Source of the DNA: Chrysophaeum taylorii
Lineage: Eukaryota > Sar > Pelagophyceae > Pelagomonadales > Pelagomonadaceae
Direction: 5' to 3'
Assembly: GCA_029834535.1 (NCBI GenBank)
Contig: JAQMWT010000667.1
Span: forward strand, 1 to 64,000
DNA length: 64,000 bases
The stretch's first letter is position 1. Every line of letters begins with the position of its first letter. The position numbers and the translations under genes were made by a program. Of the stretch, positions 12,101-22,400 are shown in pieces. Below the pieces are notes generated by a model. That model did no database searches and was not told where the DNA came from. It saw only the letters and a list, made by a program, of their open reading frames with translations.

Positions 12101-13769
12101 CGCCACGCTTCGAGCGTTTGGCGCCGTGGACTTTGGAGCCCTCGACCGTCTCCTCGACGAATCTGCCCGAGCCTTCGCGTGCCGCGTCTTTCTCGCGCAC
12201 GCGCGATCGCCGCGCCGCCTCCTCCGGCGCCGCGACGCCGCCCGCCTCGCCGTCGCGGACGTCGCCGTCCTGTCGCGCCGCGGCCCGGACAACGTCGTCT
12301 CTTCGGTCGCCGGCCTCGAGTTCCGCCACAAGCGTCTCGCCTGGACGCGCCACGCCTTTTTCGCTTCGAGACGATACTTCTTCTCGCGCCGAACCAACGT
12401 CTCCGACTCGGACGACGACGACGACGACCGCCGCGCCAAGTCCTTCTTCTTCTTCGACCGACCCCGCGAAGACGACGACGACGCGGCGAGCGCGGCCGTC
12501 ATCGTCTGCGGCAACGAGTCCTCCTCCTCCTCGCCGTCGTCTTCTTCGGAATCGGAATCCTTCTCCTCGAAGAAGAAGAAGAAGAAGACTTCGTCGTCCT
12601 CCTCGCCGAGAGGACCCTCGACGATCCGGGCAAAACTCCCGCGCGACGGCGGCTTGATTATCACGACGCTTCTCGATTCGGCGGCGCCCGCGGTCGTCGC
12701 CCACGCCGTCGCGCGCCGGAGACCCTCCTTGGACGCGCAACGGAGACGCCCATCCTTCGGCGACCCCGACGATGCTATGCCTTCCGACGCCCTCGACGAC
12801 GATTCCGCGATTCTCGAAAGGAGCCGTCGGGCCGTCGAGCTCGCGAGACGCCGACTACAAGCCAGGCGCACCGCCCGTCGCCTCGACCGCCTCGATCTCT
12901 GGAAGACTTCGGCCTTTGTCGTCAGCGCACCTTTAGCCGCCTGGTTCCCCGACCTCTCCCCGCTTCTCGAGACGCTCGGGGTTGACTCGTCTTTCCTTTT
13001 CGACTCCGACGCGACCACCACACTCCAAGCCCTCCCGGGCGTCCTCCGCCTCGCGCGCCGCGACGATCCTGCTCGACGTCTCTGGCTCCTCCGCCTCGAA
13101 CCCGCCTCCCGCCGCCGACCTCCCATATTCGCGATCCGCGTCAAACTACTCCTACCGCGCTCCGCCTCGCCGCCGCCGCCAAAGTTCCACCACCACCACC
13201 ACCACCACCACCATCATCATCATCATCGCGCGAGGCGCCGCGTTCGCGCCGACGTTCTCGCCGCCGACTACGCCCCCCGTCTCCTTCCCGAGGACGACGC
13301 GATCATCCGCAAGTTCGCCGCCGCTTTCTGCGACCGTCTCCTCCTCCCCGAAAAAAAAAAAAACCCGCCCGCCCTCGTCCCCATCAACCCACCCCCCCAC
13401 CACCACCACCACCACCACCACAAGAGAACCCCCTCCACGCCGACGCGCACGTCCCCCCTCTCCCCGCGGAGACGCGCCAAGCTCAAGGAAGCCCGCGCGA
13501 TCACCGAGGGCAAGGCCCGCCGCCGCGCGATCGCCAGGCGCGAGCACGCGGCCCTCTCCCGGGCACTCTGGGACTCCATGTCCCTCCCGCGCCGCGGTCG
13601 CCGACGACACTCGGACACCACCTGCTGCTGCTGCGCCGTCTTCGCCCCCTTCCTCTCCTTTCGGGACTCATCATCCTCGGCTTCCCCCGCCGCATTGCCC
13701 AATCCGGACGACGACGACAACAACAACAACAACAACACAACCCTCGGGACGGGTCTCGACACCGACTGA
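6162..13769 (+). CDS. Giant SZT2-like protein (putative KICSTOR/TORC1-signalling scaffold)
   Basis: One uninterrupted frame of 2535 residues with an ATG start, no introns and heavy GC3 bias. The first 300 residues match the layout of SZT2 N termini: a strand with FDAS (about 89-92) where SZT2 has its LDLSPS-type strand, a following helix with FGVLGRALRRLLRAL, a second strand-helix unit with SVIVATDGNG (212-221), and WGYCPDWRSIAVLCERAGGA (270-289), which parallels the VPNVELMKFIAMATFG segment of animal SZT2. In animals SZT2 anchors KICSTOR, which recruits GATOR1 to lysosomes and restrains TORC1. The family is usually about 3400 residues, so this is shorter. The rest is alpha/beta sequence with many Ser, Asp, Glu and His runs encoded by trinucleotide repeats, for example a long His run near 13187-13227. 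The SZT2 call rests on visual motif match only; a different VWA-fold protein is the alternative. Confidence 0.5.
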   Translation: MMFSRRVLVEAPSHRGWGPREASQWHLGHLWRTVRREEGCPAPRIASVVVDPAEALEAGGAAAAAAEGLLTPKSDVLFAAKRQAVVVVFDASPYARTARRGMVPFGVLGRALRRLLRALRDASAAGPVAIDVTWSLAVSFEDALWVPVAGARLGETARLAGALKAVEARAARRPRSEESPAAASRKYEASVERCARAGLVALRFEERDAQRSVIVATDGNGVGLACGARRGVATAFRREGIALHFLDYAGEVEAEQQNNQSSSSSSSSTWGYCPDWRSIAVLCERAGGALLSYRPDLDALAVASKSSSSSSLEVVVERLSEKRIECALAWRRSPLSWRAPPTWTTARVASKKKPTTTRAVAFARDVALDKRVALPQPTCALDGRAVYVEQLAAYLLPHVELGDLVASRATSVLDLTSLRFAMPRPNNKHASRSDPIVIEWQLEEEEGGGSDGASSSCSSSSASLRYHAEYKPPPRAELLSELRGATKPITNVELAAAATTARGGSLSVRIEVSASAELVLAMRRLRPLPQVGSGVSDDDDDDDGHFAARRLRQFAAALVREDGRLAAASQLAPSTLATYVFSQPEWQTFAEASAPVEIFAPDRAAFLASVEKEWGEPRHGLAYSKFLSDYRAVLAVRWRAQTLAVARIAVVRLAATVENNNPLLAETLAAALRRRLAADGISCIDRPLEHIDSWDDATWTEVPPATFRRWLATALTRVPLPDVVATRAPRDLVFRAALATRSALGFVVSEDERDEALLFAPESEVLGGSSSSSSRRLARCWVASSTSDAPAATSLRSELRIEPGRVSGAAVVALGDRIARADGRAVSALETYYALLRNEKPPEDGAAALVAAATPRQTLDLQSIDDAAAADEVRLAVAEAVAKATAFRLGGGDAWGTFRGETMVVATLSSPRLLAVSAVSPADIVLSKPGGGGSSSSRAEAVDEEILEAAKKAHAAAFASIVVRRANAESDDELLEKAAELCEWSAREKIGDMRKIARVPAVVETTVLANLEADLDRAWRDSGFGPVRGAGRRRFRARTEAPWFFARIEDELLEAGRPPAPGPDDDEIDQACEALATRFGASVGRAELRLLLASRSSDLEAASRACEAVGRAADWLRAPSVQNFECRVDVVAIKADADDDLLDLFGLALRERKSWTEDDRVGLRAVGGKHRYVATREDGGLRARWVCFSVRRESTADSSNSHNNTTETVTTTIIPLPQSTSPAARRGRAIQQKLRHRSEYLADAPRHPNPRHQQLLAAAGLPFLVGPARPARHQQQQKDAVAATLVATGTYFGISQEEEEETPGEIVAVRCALSRASRVASQLRLLRNLAATRRASELLIPAGGDGAADVGVSPFSCELLATVELRCPFRRFERGALGAAAALVARLRAVENRDRVLVWPSFPDCCCYARLWCPSNLELRVYGVRHFSDSAVREMCASIQPELDRASRSRLRDDFFDKFFEGDRRLNIKYRSLLLEVAPMVLDADDLLLFEDAIEEEVVAGEEGTTYCEDEVVRSAAGAAVRDSLLAVSWAAEDDGCGPGCFFVARAAVRKEEEEEGFRPLKFVASRAESNKSSSSSRCRPDVFVALVEVAIEISESSSSSSFFFHGRKVGARCRIRAVGGEPSFSAWVERRVIAGLDDARVELAKDRQKVVAAALRVSPFGASRRARCSVSRDAVPRWALPRLARRAKRDLRRLLGVAEVVVFRENDATLVVVASRRPRAVAIILAPRRRVLLTYRRDAPHDRLAFLLAAAARRARRRQRRIDVDLSTRLAPGTDDQDDQDDDDQDLDALLPSWWHDDDQDDTKATTCALLPAERPTTSDSDSSEREEESEEGAFVGEAKAAVMRAASTTQRREGSNKNCRGYESAGGTPRRRAALSDDDEEEEESSGSSSSGSSAASVNAAVDELETAEAAGVALAFLLAFRRDLKRLFGTAFRVLDNKKKRSSDGGGSLGLVARFRFSGGISTVVVLEVDLVDGNLVATLRAFGAVDFGALDRLLDESARAFACRVFLAHARSPRRLLRRRDAARLAVADVAVLSRRGPDNVVSSVAGLEFRHKRLAWTRHAFFASRRYFFSRRTNVSDSDDDDDDRRAKSFFFFDRPREDDDDAASAAVIVCGNESSSSSPSSSSESESFSSKKKKKKTSSSSSPRGPSTIRAKLPRDGGLIITTLLDSAAPAVVAHAVARRRPSLDAQRRRPSFGDPDDAMPSDALDDDSAILERSRRAVELARRRLQARRTARRLDRLDLWKTSAFVVSAPLAAWFPDLSPLLETLGVDSSFLFDSDATTTLQALPGVLRLARRDDPARRLWLLRLEPASRRRPPIFAIRVKLLLPRSASPPPPKFHHHHHHHHHHHHHRARRRVRADVLAADYAPRLLPEDDAIIRKFAAAFCDRLLLPEKKKNPPALVPINPPPHHHHHHHHKRTPSTPTRTSPLSPRRRAKLKEARAITEGKARRRAIARREHAALSRALWDSMSLPRRGRRRHSDTTCCCCAVFAPFLSFRDSSSSASPAALPNPDDDDNNNNNNTTLGTGLDTD

Positions 13770-13899
13770 AACTAACAAACAAACAAACAAACAAACAACC
13801 CTTATTTATTTATACCCGTATCCTGTTGATGGAAGTAGTCATCCGTCCGACTGGACCCAACATATAAAACTTGCGTCCTTGCCCCGAAGAAATGAAACG

Positions 13900-14318
13900 C
13901 TTCCTGGGACGAGCCGCGGCGTCTCGTGCCTAAAGAAAGCCGCGACACCGAGAGGGACGCGTGCGGCTTGCGCGGCACCGCCCGAACGAAGCTCAGAAGC
14001 AGCAGAAGCAGCAGAAGCACCGCGACCGAGGACGCGGACCAAGACCGACATCGCGTGGGAGCGTGCGGCAAGACTAGGAAAAGGAGCGCGACCGAGCGCG
14101 AGAGCCTCGTGCTACCGCGCGGCCGCAACACGAGGAAGAGCAACGATGCCGACCGCGAGAGCCTCGTGCTACCGGGCAGCCGCAACGGTAGGAAACGGAC
14201 CGCGAGCCGCGCGAGCGCGTCGTGCTACCACGCGGCCCCAACACTCTTGAAAGCTACCTACCTACCGCGCGGCCCCAACACTCTTGAAATCGAACCTTCC
14301 ACCGTCCGTCTACTCATT
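13900..14318. repeat. GC-rich dispersed repeat, copy 1, with an internal minisatellite
   Basis: This matches 50085-50545 in the same orientation (shared GGGACGAGCC, CGGCGTCTCGTGC, CGACACCGAGAG, GCGGCTTGCGCGGCACCGCC). Its right part is a minisatellite with a unit near 50-57 bp containing GTGCTACCGCGCGGCC. It ends with CCGTCCGTCTACT directly before the gypsy end repeat at 14323. Open frames here are a by-product of the repeat. Confidence 0.8.
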
Positions 14319-14322
14319 TGAT

Positions 14323-14462
14323 TGTCCGATTTTCGTGATGGCGCGAGGTATTGCGCCGAGATCGGGCGTGTGGTAGTTTCACCCGCGGTTCGAGTTGGGA
14401 GAAAGGGTTGTTGAGGCCCCTGGTCCGGCCAGGAGGGGCGGGTATCTGAGAAAACTACTACA
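14323..14462 (+). repeat. 5' end repeat (LTR) of the gypsy element
   Basis: 140 bp shared with 23725-23864. It abuts the GC-rich dispersed repeat on its left. Confidence 0.8.
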
Positions 14463-17400
14463 GTGGTCTCAGAAACGGGAATCGATAGTCCAACTCCCGG
14501 ACTATCGATCTCCTGTTTTTCGGCGGCGAGTCGGTTCGTAAAGGTCGAGTGAGTGCGAAGCCGACGCATTTGTGGGTGAAGATCCAGGGGATCACGGGTA
14601 CTACTGCAGGGTTCATTTTACGTGATTCGGATCGAACCGGGAGCGGAGTCAACCAGGCAAAGCATCGTAAGACCGAACCAGGCAAAGACAGAGTAAGACC
14701 TAACTTAGCTCGCGCGAGGCAGACCACCTCCCTCACGGCGAGCGACAGCACTAGGAAGGCCGTCCATAATCTTCACGCGCAAGGCAAATACTTCCGTAAG
14801 TCCTGCGCACCGGTACAGCGCGCAGTCAGACGGCTGCCGGCAATTGTCGTCTGACGAACAAAAAGTGCAACAAACGAGTTGTGAGCGTCCGGATTAAGCC
14901 TATTATCCGGGCAAAGCGCGGTCATGGCAGAGAGGCCAATGACAGAACGACCGCAGTGGTTTCGGGACGCACAGGGGCGACTGCAACGATTCAGTGCAGG
15001 GACTCCATTTGCGTCTATTGGGAGAACACCATTCAGTACGGCCTTTTAACGGCCGGAAGCAGAGGAAAGCGGCATCGGAAGAGAGGCAAGATCATCAGAT
15101 AGCCTCGACAGCCCCCCAAGCGTGGTCATCCTTCCGGATCCACGCGCCGGCGAAGGGGGAGCTACGGTTGCGCTAGACGCAACTTCAAGACCGTGTGAGC
15201 CGACGTTCCGTTACGCACGACCCTACGAACGTGCGATGAATGCTACGGAGTCATCTCGAGCGGAACCCGGACCGTTTACGGCGATGCGTGGACCAGAGGA
15301 GAGTGCACCTCCTAGGCCACCATCTGCGAATACGAGAGCGACAGATTTTCGCGTGAGTGTCGACCCCGAGGTTCTGCAGACCATCGCCGAACGATTCGAG
15401 ATGTACCAGTCGCAGATCGAGCAAGTCATACGTGAACTTGAGAGCACCCGCCGCGACGCTCAACCACAACGCTCAGAAGTGGAGCGGCAGCGGATCGACA
15501 ACGATCGACTTCGACGAATGGTGGAGGAATCCATGCGGGCGCATGCTCGAGAGGCACGGCCAACCTCTCCGGATGCTACTCTTGTTACGCCCGACGACGA
15601 TAATGACGCTGTATCGGCATTAAGCGATGATCAGCCACCGCGAAGTCGACCGGAGCCTACCCCGCACCATCATACTGACCCAGGTTCGGCGCGTCCTCGT
15701 GACGAAGAAGAGATACTTCGTGTCAAGAAGGGAGCTGCTGGTATGACACGTATCACATTTTCGAATCTCACGGGGAAAATTACCAAGGACCTCGATGAGG
15801 TGGACGCGTGGTGGATGCAATTGCGGCGTATGATGGAAGGTGGAAGGCAAGATTGATAAACCTTCAATAGCGATGAATGTGATTGGAGGCGAGTATCAAC
15901 TCGCCCCTATGGAAGCTTATCGCAAGTGGGAAGTTGAACGGCCGCAGATGTGGAAACAATACAAGGATGGGACCATCACAATGAAAGAGTTGCGCCAGCA
16001 TGATGAGGACTGTCTGGATGCTATGCAAGAGGCGACGAAGCTTCCTTGTCCACCTCGGGCTACGGTTGTGGAGCTTGAACGTGAATGGTTCAATTTACGG
16101 CAGGGGAATTTGTCATTGAATAAGTATATCGCGCGATGGGTGCAGAAATTCGGCCAGTGGAGAGCAATGTTAGGTCGCGATACTGATCCGGCTGCGTTCC
16201 GTTCGCACTTTATTGCTGGTCTCAATTCTGAGCGCTTGCGGACGAGCGTCGAACTTGCTCAGGCATCACCGCATATGAAAGCATCTACTCTCACCCTCAA
16301 CGATGTCATTCAATTGACCGACCATCCAGATTTCCAAGATTCTGGAAGCCAACCCTACTGCCAACATCGAAGAGGCGATTAAGAAGGAGAAGGGAAAGGA
16401 GCGCGCAACACGGATGAGGAGAGAGCAGCAGCAGCAGAGGCAGCAGTTGCAGCCAGTCCAACGGGTTGGTTATGTTACTGACTCGGGAGTTGGAACCTGG
16501 CTACCACAGGGGATAGATAACCATACGCGTCAAGCAATTACGACGTGCCTCAGTTGCGGCCGGCATGGTAGTTTTAACCACGACAATGGTGTGTGTCCTG
16601 TGCCGGACAATCCATCGAGGAAGAGGCGTGCTGCTCAGACGTTGACGAATGCGGGTTTTCCAGCAACGCCAGAGGGACAGGAGCAATACCGACGGACGCT
16701 TTTAGCTGCAGCAGGACAGGCTTCAGTGACTCAGCTAGCGCCGCGCGTTGTGCAACAGCCGCAGGTGGTCTACACAGCAGCACAGGTGCCAGGTGCAGGT
16801 CAACAGCAGCTGGTTGCAGGCACTCAACAGCGTTCGGTTGCAGGCTCTCAACAACAGGTGGTCCGAAGGCGGCCCGCAGTGCAGCGGACCGCTCAGACCT
16901 CGGTGCGCCTGGAGGATCTGACTACGGCTCTCAACACGATGAACTTGATTCGTCAGGCACAGCAGACGGCTCCGCCGGGTAGAGGGCGACAGTCTCAGAG
17001 AGCGAACCCTAGCCAGCACAATGATGGTGTCGCCGCTCAGTGGCTTGAAGTGCTTGGCGAAGATCAGGATGACACTAAGCGAGCGGACTACTGCACTGTG
17101 CAGTATTCTGAGCTCATGGAGGGCAACGTGTATGACGATGACGAGGTTGGGGGCGATGATGATAGCTTCTCTGCAGAAGGCTATTCCCCTGGTGACCCCA
17201 TGGAACCTCCTTCCTTTTTGGTCATCACTGAAGATGCATGGGTGGAGGAGCAGGAGCAAAGTACCGAAGTGACTGGAGTTGCATCTAGAGTTCTCTCGGA
17301 AGACGAAGATAATCGTGACGAATTGGGGTATACGATTGTTCGTGTGGGACAAGATACCTTGGTTGCCATGGATATAGTGCCACCGAGGGACGACTGTGCC

Positions 17401-18699
17401 GAGCGTTATGCCGCTCACCCTTCCATCTCTTCGGATTTCGAGAATTTCTGCCCTCAGACTGCGTTGAATACCACTCAGGATCCCGACCATCGTGAAAATA
17501 AAGCCGTAAGGTACGATGGCACGAGATCCGCCTCTTTGACGTATGTGCCTGTGGCTATCTCTTCGCTAGATGGTTCGAAATATTCCATCATCGCTGCCGG
17601 TTTGGATGGCATGGCCGATTCCCCTACATCGATCACCGCTTGTATCGCAAACTTGATCGTGACGGCAAAATCATCTATCGTCAGCCACTCCCTACGATTC
17701 GTACTCTAAATGGATCAGGAGGTTCGGGAGCTGCTATTCGAGAATGGGTCATCCTCCGGATCTCCTTGGTGCCGACGACATCCATGCTGCTCATGTTCTT
17801 CGTTGGTCAAACGAATGGGCAGTTACTATTAGGAGCACGAGAATTACGACTCTTGGGTACGATTTTGGATTATGCGACAGAGAGAGCTATTTTTCGGCGT
17901 TCTGAAGTGACCATTGGAGTTCTCAAGAATCGGACTTCCGCCTCGCCACAAGACCAGCATGGAATTGTCCTTTACAATGATGCATTCGATGCGACTCCGC
18001 AGGTAGTGCAGATGTTCCCGACAGCTAAGCTTGCTGTGCAATACGGAAATGTCCAAACTTGGACGCCAGTTGGTAAACCGTGGAGTTATGACAGTCTATT
18101 GCGTTCTATTCGTATCAGAGCGAATCACCATCACATTCCTCCCGGTGATCAGACTGCTGGAAAAGCTGAAGACCAACTTGAATGCCCTGCAGACGAGGAA
18201 GATATCATCCCTCATTTCGCGTACGTGACGAGTACTCGATTTCTTCTTCCAAGCCAACCGTACTTCTTGGAGATGGAGTGCGATGTGCCGCTGGAAAAGA
18301 GTCACGTATTCCGACCTTATCGGTCACTCCTCAAAGATCTCCGCCTTGTACCTGGTTCCTATTCATCGTATTGTGCCGATGAGCCCAACGAAGTTCATGT
18401 GGCTGTGGAGCACATTGGTGACGAACCCATTGGTATCGACCCCGAAGTCCCGGTGGTCGAAGGCGAGATCATGCCGCATGAAGGATGTGTCAACATGCAG
18501 CTAGAAGCCACTGATGACGTGTGTCATGCCACTCTTACGGCTGCTGTTGACGACGACGAAGTCGAGGAGGATGTCTTGAGAGACAGACCTCCTCCTCAGC
18601 CACCTCCAGATGAAGAAGTGAAAAAAACACCAGAAATGGAGATGGAGGCGACTCTTAAGGAGCTGCTATCTAAGCACGCCTCCTTGGTTTGGATACCCC

Positions 18700-19450
18700 T
18701 CATCTACACCTTTGTCGTCGTCTATTTTGCTGGCGCTGGATGATCAACGTTGGGTATCCGGCGATGCAATGAGCTATATGGCAGTTCATTTCGCATTGTC
18801 CTGGCTTTGGATGCTTGTCCTCAAGCCCGAGCCACCTTTGAGCTCAATTTTCCGAAGATTCCCTATGTTTTGCATGTGTTGGGGAAATCTCATCGTCGTA
18901 CATACGACCTGGTGTTGCCGTATTTACACTCAGATTTTTGGAAGCATTCTTATTTTCACGCCAGTCCGCCGTGTATCTATGGATCGACTGCCAATTTGCA
19001 CTACAAGGACGCACGCAAGGGCGCTACTATTACTTCTTGGGTCCCGCGTCATTTCCGCAACGCACCTTATGTGATTGGACGATGGACACTCGAGCAGGAA
19101 CCATCAGTGATCCCTTTTGTGCATCACCAATTTTATGTGCCGCGTATTGTTGATTTCTATAGTATCACGCCAGAGCTGCTGTGCTCGCGCACGCGCCTAC
19201 TTGCTTGCAATGTTCGCTTGGAACTGCCGTTATTATCGCGTGTACCACCGAATTTACGAGACCGTCTTGGCCCAGCGTTGGGATTTACTGGTGGTCACCC
19301 GCTCATTATAGTGAACAGTTTCTCATCTACGCGCCCGGGTATCGACCCTGCCTTCACGGTGACGCGCAATAAGCTCCGCTTAGGACCTCATTTCTCGAAC
19401 ACCCGTCCACTCACGTTACAGATGCACCAGGAAATTATGACCGTTCCTGC
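18700..19450 (+). other. C5-cytosine DNA methyltransferase-like domain inside the gypsy element (fossil)
   Basis: Motifs of C5 methyltransferases occur in the right order and spacing: FAGAG (motif I glycine loop) near 18.73 kb; LALDACPQARATFELNFP (cofactor-binding acidic strand plus the A-x-T-x-x-x-NFP helix) near 18.80-18.85 kb; SPPC (motif IV, catalytic cysteine) near 18.96 kb; and W-x-LEQEP near 19.09 kb, where a late conserved motif would sit. The segment lies between the protease-like region and the reverse transcriptase. Capture of cytosine methyltransferases by retrotransposons is known from dinoflagellates (Symbiodinium) and a charophyte (Klebsormidium). The parent element is broken, so this copy is a relic. 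Confidence 0.7.
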
Positions 19451-22400
19451 TACGTGGCAATGGGGTGCGACAGTTTCCGAGACAGTAGCTATGAAGATGC
19501 TTGGCAGTATGGTGCCACCCGCGACTATGACGCGGATTGCGCTAGCAGTGCACAATTCGTTTGACCCTTCACTTCGAAATTTGGGTAAGTTGCGGAATAT
19601 TGCGACGACTACGCTAGCCCAACCTGATCACCATATTCTACGGTTTTCACCTTTTGCTGTAGAGTCGCGCATTCCAACGCTCGACCCTGCCACTCGAAGT
19701 GTATCATGGATTGCGCCCGATGAACTCTATTCTCCTGCGAGTCCTGCACCATCAGCTGCTGCCCCCACCACCCCGCCACCACCTTCAGTTACATCGCCTG
19801 GGACGGCTTCATCTTTTGCAGGGGGCACCGTCGCCACTGCTGTTATGCAGAGCAACCAAGTTGATAACCAGCCCTCCGCAACTGCTGAAGAAGAAGGCAC
19901 CGCGAAAGAGCGACCAGCGTATTTCAATACGTACGACGTTCCGTGGGCGGACGCGCCTCACGACGAACATGGTCAACCTTCACCGGTGATGCCTCCTCAT
20001 TTAGCGGATCAGGAGAGCATGCAGGTCATCCCTCCGACCGTCGCGCAGGTCGAAGAGGTGATGACTGAATTGGGTATTACAGAGCATCCTGCTTTAGATG
20101 ATGACGAGAAGCTGATGATGAAGCATTTAATCTCGTATTCGTGGGCATTTTTCGATGATGTGATGAGACCTGTTGATTCACCTGAAGTGACGCTCCGGTT
20201 CAAAGAAGAGAACCCGACTCCCGTCAAACTCTCGCCATATCGGTTGTCGAAAGAAAAGATTGAATGTTTGCGGATGCAGATTGAAGCATGGACCCGAGAC
20301 GGAGTTATTCGTCCCGCGAATTCTCCATGGGGTTTCCCTATTTTGATGTTGCCTAAGAAAGGTGCTGAGCCTGGCACTTCCAATGCTTACAGAGCAGCTG
20401 TCGACCTACGGCGCCTCAATGCATTGCTCAAGGATGATAGCTGGCCGAGTGTGAGCATGGCTGACGCGTTGATGTTTCTCATTGACAAGTTTTGTCGTTC
20501 CAGTTTGGATATTCGTTGGGGCTATCACAATTTACGATTGTCGCTAGATGCACAAGATGTGGTCACCTTCACTAGTCCTCTGGGAGCGTACAGCTACATG
20601 CGTCTACCTTTGGGAGTCAAACCAGCCGGAAGTTTGTTTTGCAAGCAGTTGAACACTGACTTGTCGCAATGGCTATATCGTGATCTCGTGGCATATATCG
20701 ACGATATTCTCGCCGGTCACGCAGATACAAAGAATCACTTGCAGTGCCTTGTGCAAGTTATTCCCCATCTCGCCTTGAAGGGGTACAGCGCCAAGATCAA
20801 GAAGATTCATTTTATGCAAGAAGTCATTGAGTTTTTGGGTCATTTATCTACCCCGAACGGACTTCTTCCATCACCAAGGTCTTTAGAAGCCATCAGACAC
20901 ATGCCAATTCCTGGCACTTTGTCGGATGCTGACCCTAAGAAGCAAGTGCGATCTTTTCTTGGAATGGGGAGTTTTTGCCGGCGTTATGTAAGGAATTTTG
21001 CGAAAGTTGCAGAGCCATTAAGACAACTGACGTTGCCGGACGTGAAATTCAAGTGGACGAAAGAGTGTCAGGAAGCTTGGGATGCCATCATCGAGGCTAT
21101 TGTCACTTCGAAGGGCGTCTTCCATCCTGATTACTCGTTGCCTTTTTACATTCGAACTGATGCTTCCGCGCATGGGTTGGGTGCTTACAAATTTCAAAAG
21201 GTACCAGTCGTTGACGACGATGGAAGAGAAAGAATCGAAGAGAGAGCTATCGAGTACTGGAGCCGAACCGTGCCTAAGTCGATGAGGAAGTATGATCCTC
21301 GGCGCTTGGAACTCCTCGCAGTACTCTCCGCTCTTGAAATTTCCCGATTTTATATCGAAGGTCATCAGACGAAATTAGAGACGGATCATCGTAATTTAAC
21401 GTCTCTTCGGGATTCGAATCATACGTCTGGACAGTTAGCACGATGGGCTATGAGGCTTGCTGCGTTCGACCGGGAGCTCGGATACAAGCCTGGAAGCTCC
21501 CCTGGCATGCGTATCCCGGATTGTCTGTCGCGCAACCCTATCGACAAATTGATCGAGAAAGATGAAGACGGGGAACCGATCAATGAAGCTTTTTGATTTT
21601 CCAAGAAATCCCCACCGATGTCCCTGGCACAGCTTGCTTCACCTTCTCTTCGGTGACGATGCCTATGCTGACGGACAGCGGACCCACCGCAGCTATGGTA
21701 GCAGTTAGTACGCGACAGAACGTACAACCGCCTCAATTCTCGTACGAGTCTGAGCCAATTGACTCCGTCGAACGTCTCCTTTTGCGGATCAAGCGGAGGA
21801 TGAGATCATTCTCGATGAGATAGCGAAAGAACAAGCTGAGGATGAAACATGCAAGCGCATCAGACGAAATCTCGACTCTGAACAGAAAGATCAAGACGAG
21901 CAGTCATCCATACCATATGAGGTTGATGACAACGTGCTGTATAAGGTCGATGATTCAGCGTCTCAGCGTCTTATTGTGGTCCCTCCGTCTATGCAAATGC
22001 GTGTGATCGCCATGCATCACCGAGGATTGTTCGGAGGCCATGTAGGACGAGACTCCACAGCGAATCAAATCTTAGAACGGTATTGGTGGCCAAACGTCTC
22101 ATCATCAGTTAATGAGTTCGTCAATGCCTGCATTATTTGCCAGAAGATTCGATCCACCATGCCTAGACGTCATGGCTTGCTCTGTCAACCGAATCGCGTC
22201 GGAGATTGCTATGTCCTAGGTATGGATTTGATTGGACCTCTGCGAGGCGCTGACCTGTACACGTACATACTCGCAATGTACGATGCAGCATCGCATTTCT
22301 TGAAATTAGCTCTGATCAACACAAAACACGACTATTCGATTTTGAACGCGTTTGTGGACAAGATTTTACTTGAGGGATGTCTCCCACGGTGCATAGTCAC

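Noticed and set aside
6169-13610. Many long open frames on both strands inside the giant gene (for example 5835-7871 minus, 7478-9535 plus, 8967-10979 minus)
   Set aside because: They are Arg/Ser/Ala-rich shadows caused by extreme GC3 bias. Only the 6162-13769 frame shows balanced composition and family motifs.
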